A stretch of 64,000 nt of DNA from Actinomadura hibisca NBRC 15177 (GCF_001552635.1 NZ_BCRO01000037.1:52305-116304); one strand, 5' to 3'; shown: positions 9,073-17,501, numbered from the stretch's first letter. Translations and numbers: made by a program. The notes: generated by a model from the letters alone, not told the origin.

Positions 9073-9942
9073 TCAGGGGGCTCCTCGGTGATGTTCGGCC
9101 CAGCGCCGCGCGGCCTGGACGGTGGCGTTGCTCCAGGTGTCATCAGTGGGCTGGGGATACAGGCCGGTCCAGGTCGCCTCGGTCGACAGCACACTGACGC
9201 GCACGGCCTCGGGGTCGGCGTCGTTCCACACCGGCAGTTCGGCCAGGATCGCCTCGGCGTCGCGTGGGGTGTGGCCGCAGGTGATCAGGCACAGGCCGAC
9301 GTCGGCGGCATCGGACCAGGCGACGCCGCGCGTGGGGACGGCCCAGTCCACCAGCCAGGCGCGCTTGCCGCTGACGCGCACGTTGCCGGGGTTCCAGTCG
9401 GTGTGCAGCAGCGCCTCACCGGCAAAGCGCCACAGGTGATCGGCCGGGGTGTAGTTGGCCATCCGCGCCTCCAGCGTCGGCAGCGGCGGCGTCAGATCCG
9501 GGGCCGCGGTGCCCGCCAGCGCCTCCAACGTCTCCAGCACCAGCGGCAGATCCGGGGAGGCGGGCGAGTAGTCGACGCGGCGGCCGTGGATGTACTCGAA
9601 CCCCAGCAGCATCCAGTCGGCCTGATGGACCTGCCATAGCAGCGCTGGCGAGACGGCGGTGACGAAGGGGCTGATGGCGGCCTCGCGGGTCAACGAGCGG
9701 ACCCGGCGCGCATCGCCGGTCTGGACGCCCTTGATGAACACCCGGTCGTGGCGGGTGTGGGCGATGAGGGTGATCTGCGAGTTGACGCCTTCGCAGATCG
9801 GTTCGGTCTTCACCACGGTCCCTGTCTGCTCGGTGACGGCTTGGCGTACCTGGAGCGGCAGGTCTTCCCACTGGACTCGCGACATGCGGGGAAGACTGCC
9901 ACGGGCGAGCGCCGCCTGAGACCGAACGACGCCCGCCCGCAT
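9073..9942 (-). CDS. Aminoglycoside phosphotransferase-fold (APH/ChoK) protein
   Basis: 289 residues. The catalytic loop is LLHTDWNPGNVRV near residue 180 (His, Asp, Asn of a Brenner-type motif) and the metal-binding Asp lies in AWLVDWA some 12 residues later. A lysine in RVFIKGVQ near residue 70 could be the ATP lysine. This fold phosphorylates small molecules; the substrate is unknown and resistance should not be assumed. The ATG at 9942 has GAGG six bases upstream; an internal ATG at 9885 has no good ribosome site. It starts 8 bp after the DUF397 stop, so it lies in the same operon. Confidence 0.75.
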   Translation of the reverse strand: MRAGVVRSQAALARGSLPRMSRVQWEDLPLQVRQAVTEQTGTVVKTEPICEGVNSQITLIAHTRHDRVFIKGVQTGDARRVRSLTREAAISPFVTAVSPALLWQVHQADWMLLGFEYIHGRRVDYSPASPDLPLVLETLEALAGTAAPDLTPPLPTLEARMANYTPADHLWRFAGEALLHTDWNPGNVRVSGKRAWLVDWAVPTRGVAWSDAADVGLCLITCGHTPRDAEAILAELPVWNDADPEAVRVSVLSTEATWTGLYPQPTDDTWSNATVQAARRWAEHHRGAP

Positions 9943-9950
9943 GACTCACC

Positions 9951-10169
9951 TCAACCGAGGCCGGTGTTGCCGGTCTTGATCTGGGTGAACAGCGCGGCGA
10001 TCGTCGCGCGGTCCACCGTCAGGTGCCCGGCCTCGGGAGCCTGGCTGTCGCGCAGCCCGATCGAGGCGGCCGGCAGTCCGGCCAGCTCGACGCACTGGGC
10101 CTTGTTGGTCTCGTCCCCGCTGTGGGAGGACTTGCGCCACGCGGCGCGGGTTTCGATGGTCAGGGACAT
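9951..10169 (-). CDS. DUF397 domain protein
   Basis: 72 residues with the DUF397 hallmark WRKSSHSGDETNKAQCVELA and an internal RDSQAPE. These small actinobacterial proteins are almost always paired with an XRE-family regulator, as in WhiJ/AbaA-type developmental loci, and here an XRE/TPR gene lies divergently at 10973. The ATG at 10169 is preceded by GGAGGAG. Confidence 0.88.
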   Translation of the reverse strand: MSLTIETRAAWRKSSHSGDETNKAQCVELAGLPAASIGLRDSQAPEAGHLTVDRATIAALFTQIKTGNTGLG

Positions 10170-10269
10170 GGGCTCCTCCAGAGCCGTCAGGCACGGCCCG
10201 TTGCCGTGCTGAAGCCTTCGGGCGTGGCGTCCCCTCCGGGGGCGAAAGCGCCGCCACGCCCGAAGGTGT

Positions 10270-10452
10270 CTAGGGGTCGTCCTGGTCGGCCAGGGCGGCA
10301 AGGTTGTCCTCGGCGTAGCTACTGATCAGGATGATCGTGCTGGGCAACATGCCGTGCTGGCGCAGAGCCTCCTCGTACGCCGCCTTGACGACCTCCAACA
10401 CCCGGCCGAACTCCGGGGCGAGCAAAACGAGTGCGTCCTGTTTCACCGTCAT
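10270..10452 (-). CDS. Small island hypothetical protein
   Basis: 60 residues, mostly predicted helical (LAPEFGRVLEVVKAAYEEALRQHG), acidic C-terminus, family not recognised. The ATG overlaps the stop of the upstream gene by 4 bp (ATGA), so translational coupling is likely. It lies 100 bp before the DUF397 start in the same direction. Confidence 0.55.
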   Translation of the reverse strand: MTVKQDALVLLAPEFGRVLEVVKAAYEEALRQHGMLPSTIILISSYAEDNLAALADQDDP

Positions 10453-10829
10453 CGGTGCTCGTCCGCCACCTCGGCGAGAATCGCGGCGGCGGCGACCTCA
10501 GGCATGGTCACCGGAGCTATCTGGCCGCCCCACCGCCCCCAGCGGAAGACGGCAGCGTCCTGGCCGTTAAGCGGAGGCGTCACGGTGACCACGCGGCGAG
10601 CGACGCTTCCCACCAGTACACGGGGCTGCTCCGGAACCGCCCTGTCCAGCCGCGCGTAGACCGCCGGGTCCTGCCGGTGCAGGACGACCCGCAATTCGTC
10701 CAACTGCCGCACGGCCGCTTCCTCTTCTCCAACACCGTGCGAAGAGATGGAGGCATGCGCCGAGGGACTCAGGGATCCCGCTTCGGCCTGATCGCGCGTG
10801 GCCCTGTTTCGGCGGTGTCGAGGCATCAC
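10449..10829 (-). CDS. Island hypothetical protein
   Basis: 126 residues, not recognised. The first 30-40 residues are basic and low in complexity, so translation may start later. The more structured part runs from about residue 36 (EEAAVRQLDELRVVLHRQDP) to the end (VAAAAILAEVADEHR) and includes FRWGRWGGQIAP. No membrane segment or signal. It is probably the first gene of the operon running through DUF397 and the APH-fold gene, divergent from the XRE regulator. Confidence 0.5.
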   Translation of the reverse strand: MMPRHRRNRATRDQAEAGSLSPSAHASISSHGVGEEEAAVRQLDELRVVLHRQDPAVYARLDRAVPEQPRVLVGSVARRVVTVTPPLNGQDAAVFRWGRWGGQIAPVTMPEVAAAAILAEVADEHR

Positions 10830-10972
10830 CGGCTCCTGGGTGTCGTGGTCGTTGCGTCGTTTTCAACCCTCCAACCGATCACCCTCGGCAACCACGTCAG
10901 CACTGCATAGGAAACGGAGCCCCTCGATGCAACGATGAATATCCGCAGCGTCCACAGCCGGGAGGCCGCGTC

Positions 10973-12412
10973 ATGAACGGGAGCAAGAAGCTGTGCGCTT
11001 GGTGCGGCAAGCCGCTGAGCCGCTACACCACCGGAGACGTGTGCGGACCATGCGTCACCGCCGCGCGCTACGCCCCCACCCCGCCACCGGCGATCCGACT
11101 CCCGCTGGAGTTCTGGTTCTCCGAGCAGGTCGCGCGGGCGCTGGCCTCCTGGGATTGGTCAACGGTCCTGGTGACCGTTCATCAACACACCAACGCCACG
11201 CAGGCCGCCATCGCCGCGCAGACCGGACTATCCCAGGGGTCGATCTCTCGTCTCATGGCCGGACGCAGCGGTGGGCAGACGATCGAGACCGCCTTGAAGC
11301 TCCTCGATGGCCTGGGCGCACCGCGGACCCTTGCCGGGCTCGCGCCCAAGGGGCTCAGTCACATCACCGGCCGTACCACCGATCAGCAACCCGGCCAAGC
11401 GGGTAGACAGAACGACGTGAAGCGCCGCGAGTTCACCAGCACGCTCGTGCTCGCCGGCCTGTCGGTCTCCTTGATCGGACAGGCCCGCCCCCATCCGGCA
11501 GCCGATGAAGGCGAAGTCATCACCGGCCTGCAGCGCCCCTGCGACGCCGTCGCCGATCTATGGGCCCTGGACGCCAAGCACGGCGGCGCCGCCTTGGCCG
11601 ACCTGGCCGAAGCCCGTCTCGCCGGTGTCCTGGCGCAGACCAAAGACCTGTCCCTCAAGCCTTCGCAGGAGGTATTCCTGCACGCTGTCATCGGTGAGAT
11701 CACCTCGGCCGCCGCGTGGTTCACCTTCGAAAGCGGCAACCTGAACCGTGCCGAACAGCTCCTGAAGGACGGCCTGTATGCCGCGCACTGCGCCAACAGC
11801 ACCGACCTGCGCCTTCAGATCCTCGACACCATGGCGATGGTCTCCAGCTCGCAAGGCAAGCCCGCCCAAGCCCTCGCCGTCGCCCAAGGCGCCCTGGCCT
11901 CAAGCGCGCAAGCCGACCCGCAACTTCGCGCCCTGCTGGCTATGCGCGTTTCCCTCGGTCACGCCCGCCTCGGCGACCAGGACGGCCACCGCCGCCTCAA
12001 AGGACACGCCTGGGACCTGCTCAACAAGACCGGCCCCCGCCCCGATCCCGACGAGTGGTTCCGGTTCTTCGGCGAAGACGAGCTGCGCGGCCTGGAAGCC
12101 ATCGCCCAATCCTCCCTCGGCCATCACCAGCGCTCCGCCGAACTGCTCGACGGCATCACCGCCACGATGGCCCCGCGCAACCGCGCCTTCTACCGCCTGT
12201 GCCAAGCCACCGCGCTGGCCAAGGCCCAAGACCTCCGCTCCTCCATAGAGATCTTCCACGGCAACCTCCCCCTGCTCACCGAAATGATCAGTGCCCGCAT
12301 CGGCAAGAAGGTCCGCAAGTACGCCGCCGCGCTCGCGCCGCACACCGACAGCGATGCCCAAGAAACCCGGCACATCGCCCTCAGCCTGATCGGAGACCTC
12401 CCGCATGCCTGA
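10973..12412 (+). CDS. XRE-family regulator with zinc ribbon and TPR domain
   Basis: 479 residues. The N-terminus carries two CxxC knuckles (CAWC and CGPC, residues 8-26), suggesting a zinc ribbon. A helix-turn-helix follows at about 80-105 (TQAAIAAQTGLSQGSISRLMAG). After a linker with a hydrophobic stretch, a helical TPR-like region runs from about 180 to the end (e.g. NLNRAEQLLKDGLYAAH). Such proteins pair with DUF397 proteins in actinomycete regulation; the effector is unknown. Start choice: GGGAGG lies seven bases upstream of ATG 10973. The stop overlaps the GNAT start by 8 bp. The 143 bp before it is the divergent control region for the DUF397 operon. Confidence 0.85.
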   Translation: MNGSKKLCAWCGKPLSRYTTGDVCGPCVTAARYAPTPPPAIRLPLEFWFSEQVARALASWDWSTVLVTVHQHTNATQAAIAAQTGLSQGSISRLMAGRSGGQTIETALKLLDGLGAPRTLAGLAPKGLSHITGRTTDQQPGQAGRQNDVKRREFTSTLVLAGLSVSLIGQARPHPAADEGEVITGLQRPCDAVADLWALDAKHGGAALADLAEARLAGVLAQTKDLSLKPSQEVFLHAVIGEITSAAAWFTFESGNLNRAEQLLKDGLYAAHCANSTDLRLQILDTMAMVSSSQGKPAQALAVAQGALASSAQADPQLRALLAMRVSLGHARLGDQDGHRRLKGHAWDLLNKTGPRPDPDEWFRFFGEDELRGLEAIAQSSLGHHQRSAELLDGITATMAPRNRAFYRLCQATALAKAQDLRSSIEIFHGNLPLLTEMISARIGKKVRKYAAALAPHTDSDAQETRHIALSLIGDLPHA

Positions 12413-12947
12413 CGGCGTCTCCCACACCCTGAACCGCCACGACGGCCAACAGGCCCGGGGCATGCTCGACCAGCTCGCCGACCTCTACGTCCCGGCCTAC
12501 GCCGAACCGCCCTACAAGCCGCACCCGATGTTCAGCCGCGAGGCGTTCCTCGAACGCACCACCCGCCAGACCCACCGCGACGGATTCACCCTCATCACCG
12601 CCCACACCGCCACGCAGCAACTCGCCGGCTTCGCCTTCGGCTTCACCCTCGCCCTAGGCCGCTGGTGGCGCGACGTCTCCGGCTCCACCCCACCCGCCGA
12701 CATCGTCAACGCCAGCAAATTCGCCGTCGTCGAGCTAGTCGTAGCCCCACCCCACCGAGACCAGGGCCTGGCCCGACGCATCCTCAACGCCCTACTGGAC
12801 GGCCGCCCCGAACAACACGCCGTCCTCCTCGCCCAACCCGACACCCCAGCCCGCGCCATCTACGTCCACTGGGGCTGGACCGAAATAGCCAAGGTCCAAT
12901 CCCAACCCGGCGCCGAAACCGACGACGTCCTAACCCTCAAGCTCTAG
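12405..12947 (+). CDS. GNAT family N-acetyltransferase
   Basis: 180 residues. The acetyl-CoA pyrophosphate-binding motif is readable as VVAPPHRDQGLARRIL near residue 120, followed by the typical late segment IYVHWGWTEI. It transfers an acetyl group from acetyl-CoA to an amine; the acceptor is unknown. ATG 12405 lies inside the stop region of the XRE gene (ATGCCTGA overlap), so the two are translationally coupled. It is the last high-GC gene before the AT-rich block. Confidence 0.85.
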   Translation: MPDGVSHTLNRHDGQQARGMLDQLADLYVPAYAEPPYKPHPMFSREAFLERTTRQTHRDGFTLITAHTATQQLAGFAFGFTLALGRWWRDVSGSTPPADIVNASKFAVVELVVAPPHRDQGLARRILNALLDGRPEQHAVLLAQPDTPARAIYVHWGWTEIAKVQSQPGAETDDVLTLKL

Positions 12948-13111
12948 ATCGTATTTTTGTGCGACCAAGGAGAGACCAACGCTTGGATTACGCCAGCGGC
13001 TGGAAATCTCTGACAAACAGCGGTGTCCCAACGGCGTCAATATCGAGTGGCGGGCCCAGCCAGCGAGGTGACTACCCAGACTGGATACCTGATCGAGGTG
13101 AAGAAAACGGA

Positions 13112-13142
13112 AATATAAATAATGCGGCACATCATTTATATT
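13112..13142. terminator. AT-rich hairpin between convergent GNAT and NTPase genes
   Basis: A perfect 9-bp inverted repeat (AATATAAAT at 13112-13120, ATTTATATT at 13134-13142, 13-nt loop) lies in the 307-bp gap between convergent genes. It is AT-only and so weak as a terminator. The remainder of 12948-13254 has no supported gene; an open frame here on the minus strand is discussed under rejected items. Confidence 0.35.
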
Positions 13143-13254
13143 AAGTAAGCCGCTAACAAATCGCCCGTCTTTAATATTTGCACTTAAGAAGCAAGATAAA
13201 GCACTGCGCGAACTGGCGTACCAATGACAGTCACCGTCTTCAAAGACAAGAGTT

Positions 13255-15813
13255 TTAGCGACTTCGCTTCCTTCTTTGCTGGGCCTGACGCTTACGAACC
13301 TTCTTTGAGCCCTTGGTAGACGTACGCGGCTTCGAATAACCAGATTTGCCAGTGAGGCGCATCCACTCTGCCGCTTCCTTTCCCCGCCCTTGCTTAGCGC
13401 ATAGATTAACCAACATAGAAGCCGCGTGTTCATGTCCGCCGTCGTATGCTAGACGGAACGAATCTTCAGCTTCCTTGATGAGGCCGCGCTCCCAGAGAAG
13501 AGCGCCGAGAACACACGCCGAATGAGTATGGCCTGAATCTATTCCTTTCTTGAGCCATATTTCTGCTTCCGAATTATCAATATCCTCTTCATAAAGCAGG
13601 CGACCTAGAGAACAAGCCGCTTCGACGGTGCCATGCTCTGCGGCCTTGGTTAGCCACCGTACCGCTTCATCATATTTCTTCTGCCTTCGATATAGAATAC
13701 CCAGCTGATATGTAGCATCCACATCTCCCATCTCAGCAGAAGAAGTCCACCACTCAGTAGCTTTATGGTATTCTTTTGCGAGATAATGGCGCGCTCCCAA
13801 TAGATAGGCGGACCGGGCGTCGCCATTATTAGCAGCTCGCCTCCACCAGTTATAAGCCTCGCTCTTGCGATCTAGAGAATTTAGCCGTATTCCAAAATTG
13901 GGAACTGCTCTATATTCTCCTTTATCGACCGCAATTTGTAGCCACTTTTCAGCCTCGGTAAGGTCAGTACTATCTTCGCGCGAATAGTGTTCAGCAAGGT
14001 TCGCCGCCGCAGTAGCATCGCCTTGTTTGGCAGCCTTAAGCCACCACTTTACCGCTTCTTCAGCTTTATCGCTATTTGCTAGCAGGAGGCCTAGATTGAC
14101 GATTGCTGGAATACTTCCTGCCTCTGCCGCTTGACGGAGCCATTCCTCCGCTTCATCAGTCCGTCCAGTTGCCTCAAGCAGGCCTCCCAGAATTCCGGCT
14201 GCCTCATTGCTATATTTACCGGAAGTTGTAGCCGCTTTTCTAAACCACTGTTCTGCTTCCTCCGGACGACCGGACTCGCTAGTTATGCCGGCCAGGTGAA
14301 GCGCAGCATGGCCGTCACCAGCGTTAGCTGCAACTCGATGCCAAACTTCTGCCTCAGTAAGATTACCTTCCCGCTCAAATAGCATGCCCAGATCAATTGC
14401 TGCCTCTATGTTTCCTGCATCAGCAGCCTTCGCCCATATCTTCTTTGCCTTGTCAGACTGATTTCGCCGCACATACATCCTGCCGAGCATTTGGATTGTC
14501 GACACATCACCATTCTCAATTAGTCGACCCCACGCTTTTTCAGCAACATGCTGGTTGTCTTGCTGGTCTGCTGCCACGCCTATAGAAAATAGTGCACTTG
14601 CATCCATGTGCGCATAAGAAATGGCAGCTTCCCAAACGTGTCCTGGAATTGGCGAAGACTCAGGATCTCCCGCAATTGAATCTTGAAGGTAGTCAAATAC
14701 CCGATAGAAGGACGGTCCTTTTGGACTTGGTAGAAGCATGCTTGTAACGCCGTATCGCCTTTCACAAGCCCATCTGACTGCTGCATCATAAGGCTCCGGG
14801 CGTAGCAATATTCCGCCCTCAGCCTCCAGATACCATTCATGCGTTTGACGGATCAGATCAATGCTTATAGCTTCCGCCATTCCTGCACGCCGCAGATCAA
14901 TTGCAGCAGACACCAAAGCGGCCCCGCGCGGGTGGGAAGCTGAACCCTTAGCAATTCTCCATTCATCCAAAAGCTTTGGCCCGGCGGCAAGATATTCAGC
15001 GATTCCGTATATATCTTGGCGAGAGACTGCATCCAATATACGCCGGTCATCTGAGTGTTTTGCTCTCTCAATTTCGGATGAAGTCCACCGGCGCTGGATG
15101 ATGATAGGAACGATGCGTTCGATAATTCGCACAGCTATATTTGATCGAAAACGAAGATGTTGATGTTCACTCCCTTCCATTGGCCTCTCGTAATCTTCCC
15201 TGATTATTTTTCGATAGCGCTCTGCTCTGAGAGTCGCGACAATAATATGCCGCTTAGCGTGCATATATGTCAGCAAGTTAACGTTCAAACCATCGAGCCC
15301 CAAATAAGATTCGAGATTATCTAGCCAAAATACATGCGGGTGGGGACTGGATGCAATTCCCATCAAATAATGCTTGAGTTCCTCGCCATCTTGAGGCGCG
15401 ATAATTCGATGGTCTGGAAGTGTCGCATTCAGCGCTTCATAAGCGGCGCGTGTCTTACCAGCCGTTGAGTCACCCACGATTAGGACGAAACCTCCAAGAT
15501 TAGCGGCTTTGGCTAATCTAGCGCGGATCGTTTCGTCTACGTCACGCGAGACATAAGGTGGTACCGCATTGCCATTGTGTACTGGCGCTCTATGAACCCC
15601 CAGCTCAAGTGCATCGAAGTCGCGCACCTTTGGGTGTTCTGTGCGCGTTAGCAGCCAAGGGGGAAGAGCATCTTGTACACCGAAATATCCTGCTTCGATG
15701 TTCAGCGCTACGTTAACCTGATCTCCCTGACCCTGTTGGAAGGTACTTCCATGGGTAGTATTTGCATTCAGGGAGAAACTTGAGGCCGTGCTACCGGCAT
15801 CATGTTCAGTCAT
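13255..15813 (-). CDS. NLR-like P-loop NTPase with Sel1/TPR repeats and N-terminal Gln/Gly motif
   Basis: 852 residues with STAND/NLR-like architecture: short N-terminal motif, NTPase, superhelical repeats. The N-terminus (residues 8-34) ends in THGSTFQQGQGDQVN. Walker A is GDSTAGKT (about 114-121) and Walker B lies in HVFWLDNLESYL (about 160-171). From about 404 to 820 there are roughly eleven Sel1/TPR-like units (A-LG-L-----EA--WW-KAA--G). The last 30 residues are strongly basic. ATG 15813 is chosen over an upstream in-frame ATG because it overlaps the partner stop as ATGACTGA, so both are co-translated. Codon use and base composition are far more AT-rich than flanking genes, a sign of transfer. 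The shared motif with the upstream protein suggests amyloid-type signalling to that partner; this is inference. A plain Sel1-repeat ATPase of other function is the alternative. Confidence 0.75.
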   Translation of the reverse strand: MTEHDAGSTASSFSLNANTTHGSTFQQGQGDQVNVALNIEAGYFGVQDALPPWLLTRTEHPKVRDFDALELGVHRAPVHNGNAVPPYVSRDVDETIRARLAKAANLGGFVLIVGDSTAGKTRAAYEALNATLPDHRIIAPQDGEELKHYLMGIASSPHPHVFWLDNLESYLGLDGLNVNLLTYMHAKRHIIVATLRAERYRKIIREDYERPMEGSEHQHLRFRSNIAVRIIERIVPIIIQRRWTSSEIERAKHSDDRRILDAVSRQDIYGIAEYLAAGPKLLDEWRIAKGSASHPRGAALVSAAIDLRRAGMAEAISIDLIRQTHEWYLEAEGGILLRPEPYDAAVRWACERRYGVTSMLLPSPKGPSFYRVFDYLQDSIAGDPESSPIPGHVWEAAISYAHMDASALFSIGVAADQQDNQHVAEKAWGRLIENGDVSTIQMLGRMYVRRNQSDKAKKIWAKAADAGNIEAAIDLGMLFEREGNLTEAEVWHRVAANAGDGHAALHLAGITSESGRPEEAEQWFRKAATTSGKYSNEAAGILGGLLEATGRTDEAEEWLRQAAEAGSIPAIVNLGLLLANSDKAEEAVKWWLKAAKQGDATAAANLAEHYSREDSTDLTEAEKWLQIAVDKGEYRAVPNFGIRLNSLDRKSEAYNWWRRAANNGDARSAYLLGARHYLAKEYHKATEWWTSSAEMGDVDATYQLGILYRRQKKYDEAVRWLTKAAEHGTVEAACSLGRLLYEEDIDNSEAEIWLKKGIDSGHTHSACVLGALLWERGLIKEAEDSFRLAYDGGHEHAASMLVNLCAKQGRGKEAAEWMRLTGKSGYSKPRTSTKGSKKVRKRQAQQRRKRSR

Positions 15814-16207
15814 GAGTGGCGTTGCGTTGTATACCCTGACCTTGCTGGAATATGTTACCACCAAAATTGGTAGTTGCGTCGATCGAAACAGAGGAAGACT
15901 GCATATTCTGTTCAATGTTCGTTACAGAATAATTTTCAGCCCATTCTGCAAATTCTGCAGCCACGGCAGGATCTCTATCCGCATACCATTTCAATGCACT
16001 TGTCAGATCACTAATGCGTTCCCGGTCAGTGGGATCTTCGCATGCTCTATCAAGAGCATCGATGGAGCGGGCATCGTTGCAAAACAATTTACGCAGCCGT
16101 TCTCGCATTGTATGCACTGCATGGCGGGCACTATCCTCACTCAATCCGGTGACGGCACCCGTTGCCGCTATTAGGGCGACCGTTTCCGGTATCGATGCGA
16201 GGTCCAC
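15806..16207 (-). CDS. Small helical protein with C-terminal amyloid-like motif, partner of NTPase
   Basis: 133 residues. Residues 1-95 look all-helical: a hydrophobic first helix (PETVALIAATGAVTGL) and then charged helices. The C-terminal 35 residues are Asn/Gln/Ser/Gly-rich and carry NFGGNIFQQGQGIQRN, closely matching the N-terminus of the downstream NTPase. A helical effector domain ending in a short motif shared with an adjacent NLR is the layout described for bacterial amyloid signalling sequences (BASS) in multicellular bacteria. Start GTG 16207 has AGGTGAT upstream. No known domain could be named with confidence. An effector (membrane-active) role is inference. Confidence 0.65.
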   Translation of the reverse strand: MDLASIPETVALIAATGAVTGLSEDSARHAVHTMRERLRKLFCNDARSIDALDRACEDPTDRERISDLTSALKWYADRDPAVAAEFAEWAENYSVTNIEQNMQSSSVSIDATTNFGGNIFQQGQGIQRNATHD

Positions 16208-16837
16208 TGAAGATCACCTCTTCTGTTGGGCGGCTGAGCAGCCGTCATGTGATTTGATCAGTACTGGCGATCTGAGGTTGTCTCTGTCTGACGTTCGGTG
16301 GCTTGCCGAGGTTCACACTGCGGGCAGGGTGATGTCAAGGGCAGCTGCATCTATGAGGATGGTGCACGAGTCCTTGCAGGTCAGGGGCGTGACTCCGCGA
16401 GTGAGACGATCACCGTACAAATCTCGTGTTGGCCAACCCAAGAGAACACCTCGATGGCCGTAGATGCCAGCGAGTTTTCATCCTTGGGTGATCTTTTAGT
16501 CCTGCAGAACGACGTTGGCCCCGGCCAAGCGATCAAAAACTGATCTGTTGGACAGCCGTTCTGAGTAGTATCGCTCCGCGCACCGGGTCTCACGAAGGCT
16601 GCGGCCAAGCCCATATCCAGCAGTTTTGCGCCTAACTCGGTATGAGGCCGCAGGACAGCAGGACGGTGTAGGTATGCAGGCACGATGCATCGACGGATTC
16701 GCAGCTTTAGCATCGAAGGGCTAACCGGCCAGCCCACCCAGAACGTTCTCGACTGGTCAATCGCGGCGATCCGTCCTGCTCAGTAATGCTGGCCGCACTG
16801 CGCAAGTGGCTGGCCGCGCCGCTGAAGGCGCAGTGGT
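16208..16837. other. Intergenic stretch upstream of NTPase module, no supported gene
   Basis: 630 bp of intermediate GC. Short frames exist on both strands (e.g. 16381-16737 minus, 16298-16543 plus), but none has a recognisable domain, good ribosome site or consistent codon use. It presumably holds the promoter of the NTPase module and may contain decayed island genes. Confidence 0.4.
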
Positions 16838-17062
16838 GTGGGCTGGCAGGAGGGGTACGCACGCCGTCAAAAGATGGGGTCGGTCGTTACGGCTACTGCT
16901 GGAGCGGAAGAGTTGAAGGTTGGCGATCGCGTTCTGCTCCCTGAGAACTACATCAGCAGAATCAAGAACGGTTCTGGTCCCGTCGAAGGCGTGGTGACGA
17001 AGCTCGGTTCGACCTACTGGGACGGGCCACTGTCCCGCATCATCCGCCGACTGCCCGGATAG
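16838..17062 (+). CDS. Small hypothetical protein near right island end
   Basis: 74 residues, not recognised. The second half reads like a compact beta-rich domain (KVGDRVLLPENYISRIKNGSGPVEGVVTKLG). An internal ATG at 16874 (MGSVVTATAG) is an alternative start; neither has a clear ribosome site at good spacing. It may be a truncated remnant because it ends abruptly at RRLPG shortly before the right attachment repeat. Confidence 0.4.
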   Translation: MGWQEGYARRQKMGSVVTATAGAEELKVGDRVLLPENYISRIKNGSGPVEGVVTKLGSTYWDGPLSRIIRRLPG

Positions 17063-17142
17063 TCGTGCCCATGGCGCCTCCGAAGATCATTTATGGATAG
17101 TCAGCGATGCGGCCAGCGGGATCGTTGGGGTAACGGGCTCGT

Positions 17143-17157
17143 TCCCCCCTCGGACAC
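17143..17157 (+). repeat. Right attachment repeat (attR)
   Basis: Exact 15-bp copy of the tRNA-Leu 3' end at 8528-8542, same orientation, not part of any complete tRNA. It marks the right end of the island. Confidence 0.7.
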
Positions 17158-17174
17158 CAAGCATTGGTACATGG

Positions 17175-17200
17175 AGAGGCGCGGCTCAGGCCGGGCCTCT
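17175..17200 (+). terminator. Probable original tRNA-Leu terminator
   Basis: Stem AGAGGC/GCCTCT (17175-17180 with 17195-17200), extendable inside across one mismatch, followed by TCTTGTTTCT. It lies 18 bp beyond the right attachment repeat, where the tRNA terminator would have been before the island inserted. The remaining sequence to 17500 shows no other gene. Confidence 0.55.
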
Positions 17201-17501
17201 TCTTGTTTCTGTGGGTGGTTGTAGATCGCCTGCAGGCCGGGCTTCCCGTCCGGGTGGATGGCGGTGGCCGTCGGCTTGGTGGTGGCCGATGTGCGGGGCG
17301 ATCGACGTGGGCGGCTCGGCCACTCATGGGTGTCGCGCTGGTGACTCGGGCGAGACCGTGCTCGATGTCCTAGACCGTGGCGAAGTTCCGCGCACTCCGT
17401 CTTGAACTGCGGAAACTCCGTTGTCAGGGATTCATTTCAGGTGGAATGTCGCGGGCTGTCCTCAGCGGCTTCCTTACCCGACACGCGCGGTTGCATCCGG
17501 T

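Larger units (their letters stand above)
8528..17157. mobile_element. Genomic island in tRNA-Leu(GAG)
   Basis: The last bases of the tRNA (8528-8542) recur exactly at 17143-17157, the classic footprint of site-specific integration into a tRNA 3' end. The 8.6 kb between them holds typical accessory genes (APH-fold protein, DUF397, XRE/TPR regulator, GNAT, NTPase module) and a strongly AT-rich block from about 12.95 to 16.2 kb. Neither end shows an integrase or excisionase gene, so it is probably a decayed or non-autonomous element. A second terminator hairpin just beyond the right repeat (17175-17200) looks like the original tRNA terminator displaced by insertion. Confidence 0.7.

Noticed and set aside
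9073..9942. Aminoglycoside resistance gene
   Set aside because: Only the fold-level phosphotransferase motif is visible; island APH-like proteins of this type usually have unknown substrates, so resistance was not claimed.
12930..13433. Minus-strand frame overlapping the NTPase C-terminus and filling the AT-rich gap
   Set aside because: No recognisable domain, start inside the NTPase gene in another frame, composition explained by local AT content. Coding cannot be excluded but is not supported.
16381..16737. 118-residue minus-strand frame upstream of the NTPase module
   Set aside because: No domain, poor codon pattern and no ribosome site; treated as non-coding or decayed.
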